A DNA stretch of 64,000 bases from Ridgeia piscesae (Eukaryota > Annelida > Polychaeta > Sabellida > Siboglinidae), in assembly GCA_025642075.2 (NCBI GenBank), contig JAODUO010000080.1, positions 1 to 64,000 on the forward strand, read 5' to 3'. Of the stretch, positions 11,341 to 23,500 are shown in pieces. The stretch's first letter is position 1, and every line of letters begins with the position of its first letter. Position numbers and translations under genes: made by a program. Under the pieces are notes generated by a model. It was not told the origin of the DNA. It did no database searches and saw nothing but the letters and a program-made list of their open reading frames with translations.

Positions 11341-11735
11341 GTTAAATATAACAAAGGTGAGGCCTAACTATTGTTTTATACAGCGGTATTATTAGTTCTT
11401 TTTCTTTGTACACTATATTTCGCCTAATTAATCCAAGAATTTGGTTTCCCTTCGCTGCTGCAATTCCACAATGTTCTGATACCTTTATGTCAGCACTAAT
11501 AGTTAACCCATTGTATATTGTGCATCTTCATTCCCATGTCCTGTGTGGAGGCACTTACACTTTCCAAAATTAAACAGCATTTGCCACTTCTCAGACTATT
11601 CTATCAACTTATTAAGATCATCTTGTAAATGCTGTCTATCTGCATCACTTTTAATTTTCCTAAACACTTTTGTGTCGTCCGCAAACTTCAACACCTTGCT
11701 TGTTACGTCATCATCCAAATCATTGATATATACAG
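11340..11735 (-). pseudogene. LINE reverse transcriptase, distal part
   Basis: The minus strand reads on from the insertion point as INDLDDDVTSKVLKFADDTK, with the catalytic FADD box, then VFRKIKSDADRQHLQDDLNK, and later LIIPLYKTIVRPHL. An in-frame TAG and a stop near GHGNEDAQYTMG break it. Together with the part at 13200-13979 this is one RT domain. Confidence 0.85.
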
Positions 11736-11891
11736 TGCTGTAACAAGTACTCTAGAAAAGTAACTAAGTAAAAGTAAAAGTAACCTCCCAAAAAACTACT
11801 TAAGTAAAAGTACCCCCGAAAGAAACTACTTAAGTAAAAGTATCGCTCCACAAAACTACTTAAGTAAAAGTACAAAAGTATTCGGTCAGTG

Positions 11892-11962
<71 letters not shown>

Positions 11963-13199
11963 CATATACATAAACTTATATAAGGTCTTCTTATGCCACC
12001 AGTTCAATTATGCTGTTGATGTTTGTCTTTTGTGATAGATATAATTATCTTAGCTTAAGATAATGACTAAATTTAATGTGTTTTGATATTTAAATTTAGC
12101 GTTCATATTTACTACGATTCCATTTTGTATCTACTACCAACGGCATTTCAAAAAACCAATGCAGCCACTGCACCACAAACCTTGTAGAACAGGAAGGTAC
12201 TGCGTGTCGACCGCGCAGTCTATGCGATGTTCAGAAAACATTGTTACACACTGTTGAATGTTGAACTAAATAAAATTCTGAGTTTTGAAATAAATTATGC
12301 ACCAACAGACCACGATGTATGGAAATGAACGATAATATGAGATCTAAAATAATAACCTGGCTCTCAGTCGCTGAACGCGCATAAAGGTTCAAAACTAAAA
12401 TAAATACGCTCATTATTGGCACAACTTCCTTCGTCTTTCAGTTATCGTTAAAATACCGATTTATAACGCGCATTTACTACGTCAAAACAACTACGACTCC
12501 CCATTTTATAGGCGGTTGATGAATTCATAAGTTTATGCATCAGTAGCATGTTTTGCGTGGCGAAGTGTTACGCCTAATATTTGCGACGCAATTCATCATG
12601 ACATTTCAGCCGAGCATTATATTGATCTTTTCTATTGAGATGCAACCTATTTATCCGATTTCTAAACAAGAAGTATCAATGAATCTCAATTGCAATTTTC
12701 AAGCCATTGACTCGCGGCATTGTCGATGCGCTGGTCTTACGAAAACACCGATGTGCGAAGCCAGGACTGGCAGCAGATAAATGCGACTGATCATTGATGT
12801 CGGCACAAAACAAACAAAGCCTTGCTCCACATTCACTCTTTAATTGACCTTAATCAAACAAACTCTACATGGGTTTTAACACACGCTGGGACGTCTCGGA
12901 AACCAAGCGCCAGTTATATAATAGATCAGCTTGAAACACGATTGCTGCCATGATGTCGGCCCGACCGCAAAGCAAACAACAACTACACAATCAGGGGTCG
13001 AGGGTAATTTTAAAATTGGTAGTAGACCCACGTAAAGTAACGCAACATTTAGAAGTAAAAAGTAAGAAAGTAAACAAAAAAGTACTTCGTTACAAGTAAA
13101 AGTAATTCCCCAAAAATGTACTTCGTTACAAGTAGATTTCAAAATAAATTACTTAAGTAATGTAACGAAGTAAATGTACTTCGTTACATCCCACCACTG
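11733..13199. mobile_element. Non-autonomous hAT-type DNA transposon with 8-bp TSD
   Basis: Left terminus is CAGTGCTGTAACAAGTAC; the right terminus, read on the minus strand, is CAGTGGTGGGATGTAACG. Both begin with the CAGTG of hAT elements and continue into AAGTAAAAGTAACTT-type subterminal repeats. A perfect 8-bp target-site duplication, GATATATA, flanks it (11725-11732 and 13200-13207), the length expected for hAT. Removing the element and one duplication restores the LINE reading frame. No transposase is encoded in its 1467 bp. An (AT)n tract sits at 11897-11958. Confidence 0.9.
11897..11958. repeat. (AT)n microsatellite inside hAT element
   Basis: About 62 bp of perfect alternating AT. 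Confidence 0.95.
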
Positions 13200-13979
13200 G
13201 ATATATATTAAGAATAAAATAGGTCCCAGTACTGATCCCTGCGGTACTCCACTCAAAACCGATTTCCAGTTTGAAACCTCCCCATCAACTACTACTCTTT
13301 GTCTTCTATCAATAAGCCATTTTTCTATCCAGTTGATCATACCATTTCCTATGCCATGGGCCTTTAGTTTAAGTAGTAGTCTTTGGTGTGGCACTTTGTC
13401 AAAGGCTTTTTTAAAATCCAAATTGATTATATCTACTGGTGATCCCTCATCTACCCACTTTGTGACATCTTCCAAAAAACATAAAATATTTGTTAAGCAT
13501 GACCTCGCTTTTAAAAACCCATGTTGAGATGGGTTTATCAATTAATTTTTAACAAGAAAATCAACCAGGTGATCTTTAATTAGTCTTTCTAATAGTTTGC
13601 AAATCACCGATGTTAAACTCACTGGTCTATAGTTCTCTGACTTGTTTCTCGAACCTTTTTTAAATAATGGTATAATGTTTGCTTCTTTCCATTCTAATGG
13701 AACTATTCCCTCCTCTAATGACAAATTGAATACTGTTGCAAGCGGTATGCTGATTTGTTCTACAATTTCCAATAGTAATTTGGGAGGAATCCCATCCACT
13801 CCAGGTGATTTATTATCCTTCATATCTCTTATTTTCATAGCTACCATTGTTGGGGTTACAATTAGTTGTCCTAAATAGTCAAACTCTCTCCCTTCGAACT
13901 TAGTCTCAAGTACTGGTAATATACTAATATCTTCCCTGGTAAACACCGAACTAAAGTACTCATTTAGGTTTTCTGCCAT
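13200..13979 (-). pseudogene. LINE reverse transcriptase, proximal part
   Basis: Contains SPGVDGIPPKLL, YRPVSLTSVICKLLERLI, FKKAFDKVPHQ and GVPQGSVLGPILF, the RT0-RT4 blocks of non-LTR reverse transcriptases. It is split by a nonsense codon near 13541 and ends at the hAT insertion at 13200. Confidence 0.9.
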
Positions 13980-14104
13980 TATACAGAATCCCTCTGTTAT
14001 TATGTTTCCATCACTACCTTCTAGAGGACCGACCTTATCCTGAACTTTCTGTTTACTTCGAACATACGCATAAAAACTCTTGCTGTCATGTTTTATATTA
14101 AAAG

Positions 14105-15364
14105 CTATTTTTTTTCGTAGCTTCTCTTTGAATTTCTAATTTCAGCTGTAGCTTGATTAAGTGCTTCTTTATAAATGCTATAGTCTTCTTCACTTCCAGT
14201 ATGTCTATATCTCTTCCACATCATTTGCTTGTACTTGATTTTTCTAATGGCTTCCTTCGATAAGTGTTTCTTCTTTGACCGTTTCCCCTGTTTTTTCAAC
14301 GGAACAAATTTGTCAACGACGCAGTCAATTTCACTCTTTAAAATATTCCAGCATTCTGTTGCTGTCTTATTCTTCAGTGTTTTATTCCAGTCTATCTTTG
14401 CTAAATATTCCCTCATGTCCTTATATCTTCCTTTGTGAAATATTTTCCTGTACCTTATTTTTCTATTCCGTTCTCCCTTTACTTTGATGATAAAATGTAT
14501 CTGGTTGTGATCACTACACCCCAGTGGCTCACATATCTTGACATTATCAACAAATTCCTTCTGAACAAACACATTCTCGCCCCTGGTTGCTTCAAACACA
14601 TGTTGAGAAAGGAAAGTATCTTGAACTAAATTTAAAAACTCTTGATCCTCTCTTCCGGTACTCTGTAGAGATGTCCACTGTATAATATTAATATTATGCC
14701 CATGGTTAAAATCCCCCATAATAATACAGTCCCGTTTGCTCACTTCTTTGATAGCGTTATGTATTTTTTCATTCTCTTCTATGCTTATGTTTGGACTCCG
14801 ATACACTAACCCAACACTTAATGTTGAGTTTCCTGTAACTATGTTACACCAGACAGCTTCTTCACATTCTGCTTCTTTTTCTAGTTTTATTTCATAAGCC
14901 TGGATGGATTCTTTAATATATAAAATAACTCCGCCTCCCCTTCTTCCTAATCTATCTTTCCTAAACATTACATATCCTGTCATTCCTAATTCGGCTTCTG
15001 ATATATTGGGGGTGGCCCAAGATTCAGTTATACCTATTATGTGAGGGTCAATATCTTCTACCATATTGTTTAGTTCATTTCTTTTGTTTACTATGCTCCT
15101 TGCATTTAAACAAACACATTTATAACCAAATTCCGTAGGGCTTTCCAGGCTGTTCTTTGCTGATTTCTTTTTGCTATCTTTATCTATGCCTCTAATATTT
15201 GGCTTCTCTGTGTATCCCCCCTGCGAAACTAGTTTAAAAAGTTGCAACCTGTTCCATTGTCCATCGATCGAAGCAGGTTCTCGGAGAACACTGCTGCGCC
15301 CTTTCCGCTTAAATGGAGGCCATCTGTCATATACATATCTTCTTTCCCAACAAAATATCCCCAC
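14105..15364 (-). pseudogene. LINE AP-type endonuclease ORF
   Basis: A 419-codon open frame with the exonuclease-endonuclease-phosphatase fold motifs in order: LNARSIVNK, ITESW, VYRSPN, IMGDFNH and the C-terminal SDHNQI. These carry the Asn, Glu, Asp/Asn and Asp-His catalytic residues. The frame closes at a poly-A run where a frameshift separates it from the RT; in a live element the two would be one ORF2. The first ~75 codons overlap the end of ORF1 in another frame. Confidence 0.9.
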
Positions 15365-16045
15365 AAATCTACAAATCCAACTCCTTCTTCTTCACACATC
15401 TGCTCTAGTAATGCGTTAATTGCCATCCTCTTGCAGTTACTATACATTACTCCCCTTCCCCTCATCACTGGCAAGATTCCTGATAGTATGATCTGTTCAA
15501 CTCTTGTCTTCTTCAGTGTCTCTACCAACTCTCTGTATATCTTTACTATCCTGGTTGTTCCATCCCTGTCTGCATTGTTCGTCCCTACGTGTACCAATAT
15601 AGACCCCCCTTGGCCATGCCCCAATACGTTCTCTACCCGTTCAGTCACATGCTCTATCCTAGCCCCCGGAAGACAAACAACAACGTCTTCTCCTTTGCTT
15701 AATGTCCCGTCTGTCTTTCGCAAAATGGAGTCTCCCATAAATACCCTTTCTGTTCTCAATGCCCCCCTCGATCACTGCTTCAGAGTAGCTCCTCCGTTTT
15801 GCATCTCCTTGGTTGCTGACTTTCCCCCTGCCGCTTTCTCTGTTGTTCCTTTCTTTTCTGTCTGTTTTCTTCCTGTCATCGTCCTTGTTATTGACTTCTG
15901 TTTGGTCACATCTACTCTCACTTCCTTTCTTCCATTCGTCTTTCCTCCTGTCGCATCTACTTCTCTCATATCCTGTCCCCTTACACATACGTTCTCGTGT
16001 ATAAACTACACTAGCATCAGTGCACAAATCCACCCACATCTTCAT
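15229..16045 (-). pseudogene. LINE ORF1 with SGNH/GDSL esterase domain
   Basis: The 15229-15759 frame (176 codons) has all SGNH hydrolase blocks: FMGDSILRK (catalytic Ser), VHVGTNNADRDG (oxyanion Asn) and DGLHLSGKG (catalytic Asp and His). The preceding charged, Lys/Arg-rich stretch (15659-16045, including MCKGTGYERSRC) is in another frame, so ORF1 has a frameshift near 15740. Esterase ORF1 proteins occur in CR1/L2-group LINEs and are thought to bind RNA or membranes. It is a relic, not a host gene. Confidence 0.75.
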
Positions 16046-16230
16046 TTACAAAGGTAATAAACGTAAATAAATAAATAAGAAAAAATACATAAATAAAAGG
16101 CCTCTGTATAAACTACACCTAATATGCATAAATCCACCCACATCTTAATTTTGAAAAGTAATAAACATACTGGTTCAAATTAAACACACGTTCCCATGTA
16201 TAACCTACACTAGCCTCATGTGCACACACA
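15985..16230 (-). repeat. Short tandem repeats in LINE 5' region
   Basis: Three imperfect copies of a unit carrying GTATAAACTACACTAGCAT and AAATCCACCCACATCTT, about 100 bp apart (near 15995, 16107 and 16196). Tandem 5' UTR monomers act as internal promoters in some LINEs; that function here is inferred. Confidence 0.6.
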
Positions 16231-16644
16231 CTATAAGATCTAACACATGTAGTATTGGGTTTACATATATGCAATACCATTATACAGAACGTACAACATA
16301 AAAAATACACCATTTAGAACCAATGGCTTCAATTACCAAAGTAAAGTAAACAAACCTTATAAACCATAATTACACAAAGCATGTTAAAGATACAAATTAT
16401 TTCCATTTATAAAAGATCCGATCACATCAGTTCCAAACTTATAGCTCAACCAGAGATCTTGTTAACACAGCCTTGGAATGTTTCTACATGTCCTCACAAT
16501 GCCAGACCTGCCGATAAAACAGAAACTGGGACAATTTACGACTGATTCATCAAACTTTCACACACAGCAGGGTTAACATGAGGGGCAATGTTGTACACCA
16601 TAATTCACACAAGTTGTTTTAGTAGTGCTATAAAGGCACAGCTA

Positions 16645-16866
16645 TCACATCCTACGTATGTGGCAACTACCACAAATCCACGTCCTTGTCTTTGGCCGAG
16701 ACTTCTTTCCTAGACATGCTAGATGGTACCATTCTAGACACGAATCGCATGCCAGAGAGGTGTGGCCATCATCAACCGAACCGTCACGATACACATCAAT
16801 GCTTGGATCTGTTATTTTAGCTGGAAGACGCTCGGGACGGACTTCAACGTACACCATCTCTCTCAA
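16645..16866 (-). pseudogene. PHD-type zinc finger fragment, probably transposon-derived
   Basis: The frame shows DGHTSLACDSCLEWYHLACL and then TRTWICGSC, the C4HC3 spacing of the second half of a PHD finger (CDSC...WYHLACL...WICGSC); the first Cys pair is missing or lies upstream. Similar short PHD fingers end many uncharacterised transposon-type proteins in invertebrate genomes. With the basic segment at 17068-17499 on the same strand it may be the 3' end of one broken gene; no surviving exon structure was established. Confidence 0.45.
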
Positions 16867-17009
16867 TCAAAGTGCCAGTCAGGGCCGTGTCTTCCCTTTT
16901 CCCCACCAGCCAGCTGAGGATGACTAAAACACCATGAATTAACAACATTGCATGAACATGTCTAGTAACAGTAACAGGCTGTATCTTATGAATTATATAA
17001 AATGGTGTT

Positions 17010-17085
17010 CTATTAAACAGGTCTACCAGTAAAGCGTAAACTGCTTTGGTTAATCTTAAAGACTGCACTATGATACTGCACTATG
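17010..17085. repeat. SINE tail-like fragment
   Basis: The segment CCAGTAAAGCGTAAACTGC, followed by TTTGG...TCTTAAAGACTGCACTAT, resembles the 3' part of the SINE at 27779-28095 (AAAATGTAAAGCGCTTTGG...TCTTGAAGACTGTATAG). Only this tail is present. Confidence 0.45.
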
Positions 17086-17159
17086 TAACAAATTACCTTT
17101 ACTTTTACATACAATATAAACCAAATTATATACAATTCCAGGTTGACAGCAGACCAGAT

Positions 17160-17400
17160 GTTTTTTCTTACTTTCGTTTTTTTGGAGAGGATCTTTCTTG
17201 CAGAATGCCACTGGCTTGGTGAAACATTTCCGTTTGGCTGGCAGACCAATCACAGTCTGTTCAGCCCCTTTTGGTCGCCCTCTCTTGAGAACTTTGTTGT
17301 CCATCTTTCGTAGCGATGACTTTGATTTGCGCAGGACATGCTTTCTTGAACGAACTGAAAGTAAAAGAAAATGTTCACAAACTCCGGTGGCTGCATATAC
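17160..17400 (-). pseudogene. Basic AT-hook-like fragment (KRGRPKG)
   Basis: The frame includes VLRKSKSSLRKMDNKVLKRG then RPKGAEQTVIGLPAKRK. KRGRPKG is an AT-hook core. A splice-acceptor-like tract precedes it on the minus strand near 17360. Basic 'GRPKG....T.IGL' segments are common near the C-termini of transposon-derived proteins; with the PHD piece downstream I read it as one eroded, possibly domesticated, gene. Confidence 0.35.
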
Positions 17401-17699
17401 TGAAACACCCTCTAACAAAGCATGTGAGAATTTGGGTGGCTGCAGGTGACCGTGAATATTTTGGATGATGTCCCCAAAACAAGATGCTAAATAATGCAAA
17501 AAAAATCTACAAAGAATGCCATAATCAGTGCTAGGTCAGGCATATATCAACAGATTTAAGAAAAAAGTTCAAAAAAACCCAGAAAAACTTAATAATAAAT
17601 TTAGGACATGACGTCTAGGACATAATTATTATGTGACATAAAGTCCATATGCCGTCCCTTTCTAGAACGCTCTTGTTGTTGATTGCATCTAATATCGCT

Positions 17700-17830
17700 C
17701 GATACATGTTGATAATGCCTGGCACCATATGTACTGTGTAGTGATTAGAAATGATGTTTTCGTGCAGCGTGGCATCCGCGCTGTCAAATTACGACAGCTG
17801 TCAGTAGGTGCATTTCTGCGTATTAATACA
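17700..17830. repeat. Dispersed repeat shared with 10225-10310
   Basis: The stretch GTGTAGTGATTAGAAATGAT then GTTTTCGTGCAGCGTG...TACGACA matches GTGTAGTATGGAGTGAATAG then AAGTGATGTTTTGCGCAGCGTG...TACGACA at 10231-10290. Two diverged copies of an unnamed repeat. Confidence 0.5.
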
Positions 17831-18119
17831 GTTATCACTTTGCTTGGTGATGTAATCAGGGGCAATCCGTGGGTGGTTCAAGCAGAAATGGAGGGGTGTA
17901 AAGTTTGAAAGAAGTTTGTGGGAGCCTGAGGTATTAAACGTTCACGAATTTTTCACAGAATTTCTGTCTGTGGAGGGCAAATATGCTGTAAAATTTTCAA
18001 TAACAGAGCTGCTCAAAATTAGTAGGAAATGGAGGAAACGTTATAATGGTCGCCTATGTAAAATGCAAATGTGGTCTGACTCCATGTGACAGAGTAGCTC
18101 TCACCAAACTTGTATATTC

Positions 18120-18465
18120 ACTATTGTTCCACAAGATGGCGCCACACACAACTAATTTCCCCCCGATTTGTGTGACTCTCAAGAAAAACAGCAACACATT
18201 AGCTCACCAGGTTTATATAATACTTTTTATTCTATATAGCTTGGTTGTACATAAATTCCATGAGCAGCCTACTGTAGCACGTGCGTAGAAGTAAACGTTA
18301 TTAATCCATTTCCGCGATGTGGCGTTGCCATTTATTATCGCCAGAGGTCTCGTCTAGGGGATTTCCCACCGCACTTTTCGACTTGGCGCTGGCAGTGCTA
18401 ACCCAAAGATCAAATTTAGTCAATTGCTCGACTATTCAACACGTATCATTGCAGCATTCAAGGTT
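18120..18465 (+). promoter_or_regulatory. Candidate promoter/5' UTR exon for the RING gene
   Basis: A perfect YY1-type motif, CAAGATGGCGCC (18132-18143), is followed by a locally CpG-richer stretch (18300-18460) ending in CATTCAAG|GTTAGTATG, a good 5' splice site at about 18463. The RING gene ATG at 20591 is preceded by an acceptor-like TTTGTCTACATTCAG at about 20570, so an upstream non-coding exon is expected. The LINE at 18.7-20.0 kb would then sit in the intron. Transcript evidence is lacking. Confidence 0.3.
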
Positions 18466-18684
18466 AGTATGATTGGTAACTTACACTTACAGACACAGTT
18501 AATAGATATACTCTATATTACTGGTTTGTTATATTGTCACTGTCAAACACGTATTTCTCTCTCAAGACCAAGTGTTTACTATTTTTGTCTGTGACTGTGG
18601 CATTATTTTGGGTTTCGTTTTATTAAGCGGGATGGTTATGACACATCCACATGACGCCTGGGTACTTGTGTTACTACATATTTA

Positions 18685-20020
18685 GGTTAGGAGGCTAACA
18701 AGAAAGGCACAAATAATATATGAAAAAAGTATCATTAGCCAAATAAAAGAAAATCCTAAGAAATTCTGGCAATACGCCCAGGCAAAAATGAAAACAAGAA
18801 CGGGTATACCCAACTTAATAAAAAATGAATTGAAAGATGACATAACAAATTCAGACTTGGAAAAAGCAGAGCTGTTGGCTGATTATTTCTCTTCGATATT
18901 TACAAGAGAACCACAAGAGAATACTCCTGAGGAACCTATAAGATGTTATAATACAGTGAAAACATGTACTATCAACCCATCAATAGTGGCATCAAAACTA
19001 AAAACATTTAAATCACCTGGACCTGATGGCGTTCACCCTAGGGTCATAAACGAATTAGCAGACTGCATCAGTATTCCCCTATCAACTATATTTAACACAT
19101 CTCTAACAACAGGCAAACTACCCATAGAATGGAAACAGGTAAACATATCTCCAATTCGTAAGAAAGGAAATAAAACATTACCACAAAATTACCAACCAGT
19201 CGGTATAACAAGTGTAGTGGGTAAGATAATGGAAGAAATAATTAGAGACACCATCACTGTACATATGAAAGAAAATGAGCTATTGAGTACAAAATCAGTT
19301 TGCTTTTAGAAAGGGCCGTTCAACAGTACTCCAGCTATTAAAGGTATTAGGCACATGGACAGAAACGCTGGACAATGGAGGCTGCATTGATGTAATATAT
19401 TGTGATTTTATGAAAGCATTTGACAAGGTCCCACATGCTAAACTTTAAAAAAAATCCAGAGCTATGGAATAAAGGGTAACATAACTAACTGGATTATAGA
19501 TCTACTTGCACATAGAAAACAAAGAGTACGGATTAACAACATATTTTCTAACTCACAGAAGGTGATCAGTGAAATACCACAAGGATCCGTGATCGGCCCT
19601 CTTCTTTTTGTTATCTTCATAAATGATTTACCTGACGTTATAAAAGATTTTCTTATTTGCAGATGATATGAAACTTTTTAACCCTATTTTATTCTACAAA
19701 AAGATCTCACCTCAGCTGAAAAAAATGGTCAGAAACATCACTATTGAAATTTCATCCTGATAAATTTTGCAGCATGAGAATTAGACGTTCCTCCATAAGA
19801 AATGATGGATACACAATGGGTAAAGACCAGAAAACAATTAATAAAGCAGAAACAGTCAAGGATATTGGAGTAACTTTTGACTCATCACTTAACATTGAGG
19901 CACATATTTCAGAAAAAATTAATAAAGCCAATTCTATGATGGGGATAATTTGATGCACTTTTGAATACCTAGATAACAAGTGTTTTTCTACGGTTTTTAA
20001 GTCTCTTGTCCAACCACATA
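18685..20020 (+). mobile_element. 5'-truncated, decayed LINE reverse transcriptase
   Basis: Plus-strand RT domain: SPGPDGVHPRVINEL, LPIEWKQVNISPI, FMKAFDKVPHA, IPQGSVIGPLLFVIFINDLP and, in a shifted frame, FLFADDMKLF. The first 174 codons (18788-19309) are open, followed by at least three frameshifts or stops. It lacks an endonuclease and is cut abruptly near 20020 after SLVQPHIE. Similar in layout to the CR1-like element at 11-16 kb but well diverged from it. Confidence 0.85.
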
Positions 20021-20590
20021 TTGAGGAAAAGGTGAAGACGAAGAAGAAGATAGTTATTTGACTGCTAAACCATGTACACATGGAGGAACACAACACACTG
20101 TGTACAAGACACAGCTGTAGCAATTATACCTGTCATGCAGTCTATAAAAGATTGTATACAGAACAGACACAGGTTGGGGGGGTGCACTGTGAATAGGTGG
20201 CTGCTCCCCACTGCAGGAAGGGTTCTGTTTGGATAGGCCATGCAGAAGTGTTCAGTCTTTTGACAATTAATGAGTCACCGTTCGTTCGGAGTATGAAGGG
20301 GATGCAGTGGAGGCTTTAATGCAATAGGTCTCTGTGGGAAGGGGCGGATACGGTTGTAAGGTCGTTTGAGAGCCTCTAGGGAGGTGTAGTAGGAGGTCAC
20401 ATTGAGGGAAAAGTTTGACATTTTTTTAAACCTGTGGGCAGCAGTCATATATATATATATATATATGGTTTGTGCAAAATACTAGATTGAATAATCTTGC
20501 TTCCATTTCAAAATTGTAATGCCAATCTCATGCTCTCTGTGACTTGTCTGGTGCCTTTGTCTACATTCAGGGGAGCATCGGTAGAGCAGC

Positions 20591-23500
20591 ATGTTGCAAA
20601 GACAGACAGTGTCTGCGAGCACGGACAAGCAGTCACAGGAAGAGAAAGATCGTGCCCTTGCAGAGCAGCTGCAGAAAGAGCTGAACTTAGAGATTCCTCA
20701 TTTTCCACCAGATGGCAGTAGCAGTCTTGATGAGGATGATCTTTATGCAGACAACAGCTATCATTTATACGAAGACAGTGATCAAGTCCGCAGCAGTGAT
20801 GAAGTAATAGCTTCCATTCTTCAGACTGATGCTATTGTTCCTCATGGAAGGCCAATCAGTGTCAACACAAACACCGACTTGGCAATTGCCTTGGAACTGC
20901 AACAAGCCGAAATGAAAGCAGTTTGTTTGAGCGATGACTACATAGCTAAGGAGATTGCCAGTCTCGAAACGAACACAGCATCTGACAGTGTGGTGGCTAA
21001 GGAAATTGCTGATGCAGAGATCAGTAATCAATTGCAGGTATGTTGAACTGATTGAATGGGTAGAACACCTGCCTGTTGATTGGGAGGATGGTGGTTCAAA
21101 TGTTTACGTACAGTCAATGCAAAAATAAGGTAATTTAATTCACTGTCTGTATTGTTTGGAGGTTGCACTAAAATGACTGATCCCTTCAATCTGGCATCTT
21201 CACCAAGGGAAGTAAGGCATACCATGGGGAGAAGGAGGGAAGAAGTCTGTTGTGTTCTCACAAGCTCAAGAGAAGACACTTCGGAAAAACCTAAGTCTGT
21301 TTATTTGGGTGTGTCCTACTTTGATGTCGTGGCAATGTCACAGATGAAGTTGTTTTTTCTTCAGTTTTGAATGGTTATCATAATTCGCAATCTTCAATAC
21401 ATTTAATATTACATTTTTAACTTATACAACAAAACAGCACGGTTGGGTTCAAATACACATTTTGGAATCAAATACAAATACAACTCGGCCAAATCAAATA
21501 CAAATACATTGCTTTTCCAGATTTCAATTCAAATACAACTGAGCCTGTTTATGTTTTACCTTTTGTTGGTAATTTTATATGTTTTTGATTGTATTTGCAA
21601 ATACTTTTTAAATACAGACCAAATATCAAATACAAATATATGCCTTTTTGTGATTTTCAATACAAATACACCAAATTTATGTATTCAAATACAAATGCAA
21701 ATCGTATTTGAACCCAACCCTGCAAAACAGTGTTTTGAAATCATTCCATACTGGCAAATGACTGACTTTGTTGACTGACTTTGTTGACATTAACTCATAG
21801 CCACCAATCTCGTCATTGTCATTCATTTCATCTATCAGTTAGAAGACAAGCAGATAGAACATCAAATTAAGTTGTATCGGTTTCAGGAGGATGAGGAAAT
21901 GGCCCAATCACTTTCACTAGCCGAGTCTCAAGTTGCTGAACAAGATAAACAATCCACAACGTTGCCTGATCCACCTGTGCCAAATCCGCTTGAAAACAAC
22001 AACCACCACCACCAATGGCGTCAGCACCGCTGGAGACGAGGGCGAGGACGAGGTTGCCACGGAGCAGGACGTGGTCAACATCGGGAGCAGGAGGTGGAAA
22101 CTGATAGTTATGAGGTGGGGTGTCAACTTCTGGTTGGACAAAATTACATCTATAGTTAGTCTATTACATCTTATAGTTCTTATGTCGTGCCCATCCAAAT
22201 AATTGTTCTGGGCTGCTTTACAATGGTTATTCCGGTAATATAAAACTTACATTTATACAATACTACTTTGATGAAATGTGCATTTATTCCTGCTAATAAA
22301 ACAATTTTGTTCCCTTAGAATGCACACATAAATACAGTACATACAATACACATAAATACATACAAGTATACAGTGCATTAATTAATATATAACAATATAT
22401 TAATTGAAATAAAAAAATGGATGCATAGTTGACTAATTGACTAATTAACTATGATCGTTGAATGTCAAAATAATCGGTAAAAAAGATGTGTTTTTAATGC
22501 AACATCAAATTTATCGTACAATGGCGCACTGAAGGTAGTTGGTTCCATCACTTCCATGTTCATCAATATGTAGTTAACTGCACCTCCTACAAGATGTCGT
22601 ATTCCATGTAACCAATTTCTGTGTTTGTTTATGTCCTTGGATCATTTGCCGAATTCATCCAACTCTTTGATATACTATTTAGCAGTAGTAAAGTGTGTAT
22701 TGCAAAAAAATTATTCACTGAATGTGCACCATTAATATATGGTGATGCCACTCTCCATTGGTGATGTCTACCTAGGGAGGATATTCCTATTAAAATGAAT
22801 ATTAAGGACAGATTGCATAAGTGTGCGGTAAGAATGAGACATAGTTGCAATAAAATGTGTAGCTAGAAATGTGAAATTAGTTAACTATAAACGGCAGTTC
22901 TGTGACATACCCATGACATCAGTAACACATTAAAACAATACAAAACACAAAGTATTTCTGAAATAAACAAACTAAGCCCACATAAACTGTTCAAAATGTC
23001 TGTTGGTACATCAGTAATATCGAACCAATGACATACTGGTTACAGTGTGTACTGTGTAATACATATTCTTGTTACCAGATATTATTCTCTAGTTTACACA
23101 TTATTGGCTGTGCTGTCTGAAAATAAGGCCTTACCCAGTGTGGTTTACGTTCAGGATTTGCTGGAGTTGGAGGAGAGAATTGGAGATGCCGAAGGTCAAG
23201 GCCTGAGTTCAGACCAGCTCAACATGCTGCCCGTGTCAAAATATACCAGCAACAATTGTGATGACAACGAATGTAAAGTCTGCTTCTCCAAGTTTGAGTC
23301 GAACGAGACAGTTCGTACCCTTCCCTGTTGTCACCTCTTCCACCAGGAATGCATTGACGGCTGGATAAAGGTGTGTTTATGCCACAAGTTTTAAAAGAGT
23401 TAAACCTGAAGAGAAAAGAATATAATAATAATAACTTTATTGTCCAATCATAGAGTGGAAATACATTTTGCACTTTGGAGGTTACATAAAAACACAACAT

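Larger units (their letters stand above)
11340..16310 (-). mobile_element. Near full-length CR1-like non-LTR retrotransposon (split by a hAT)
   Basis: Read right to left: a 5' region with short tandem repeats (about 16310-15990), an ORF1 whose product carries a GDSL/SGNH-type esterase domain, an apurinic-type endonuclease, and a reverse transcriptase. An ORF1 esterase is typical of CR1/L2-group LINEs. The RT is interrupted by a 1.47-kb hAT element at 11733-13199 and resumes on its far side in frame. Reading stops near 11340, soon after the RPHL motif, so the C-terminus and 3' UTR look lost or too diverged to see. There is at least one frameshift at a run of eight A (near 14105), nonsense codons near 13541 and 11610, and a frame break within ORF1. 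It is recent but inactive. Confidence 0.85.
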
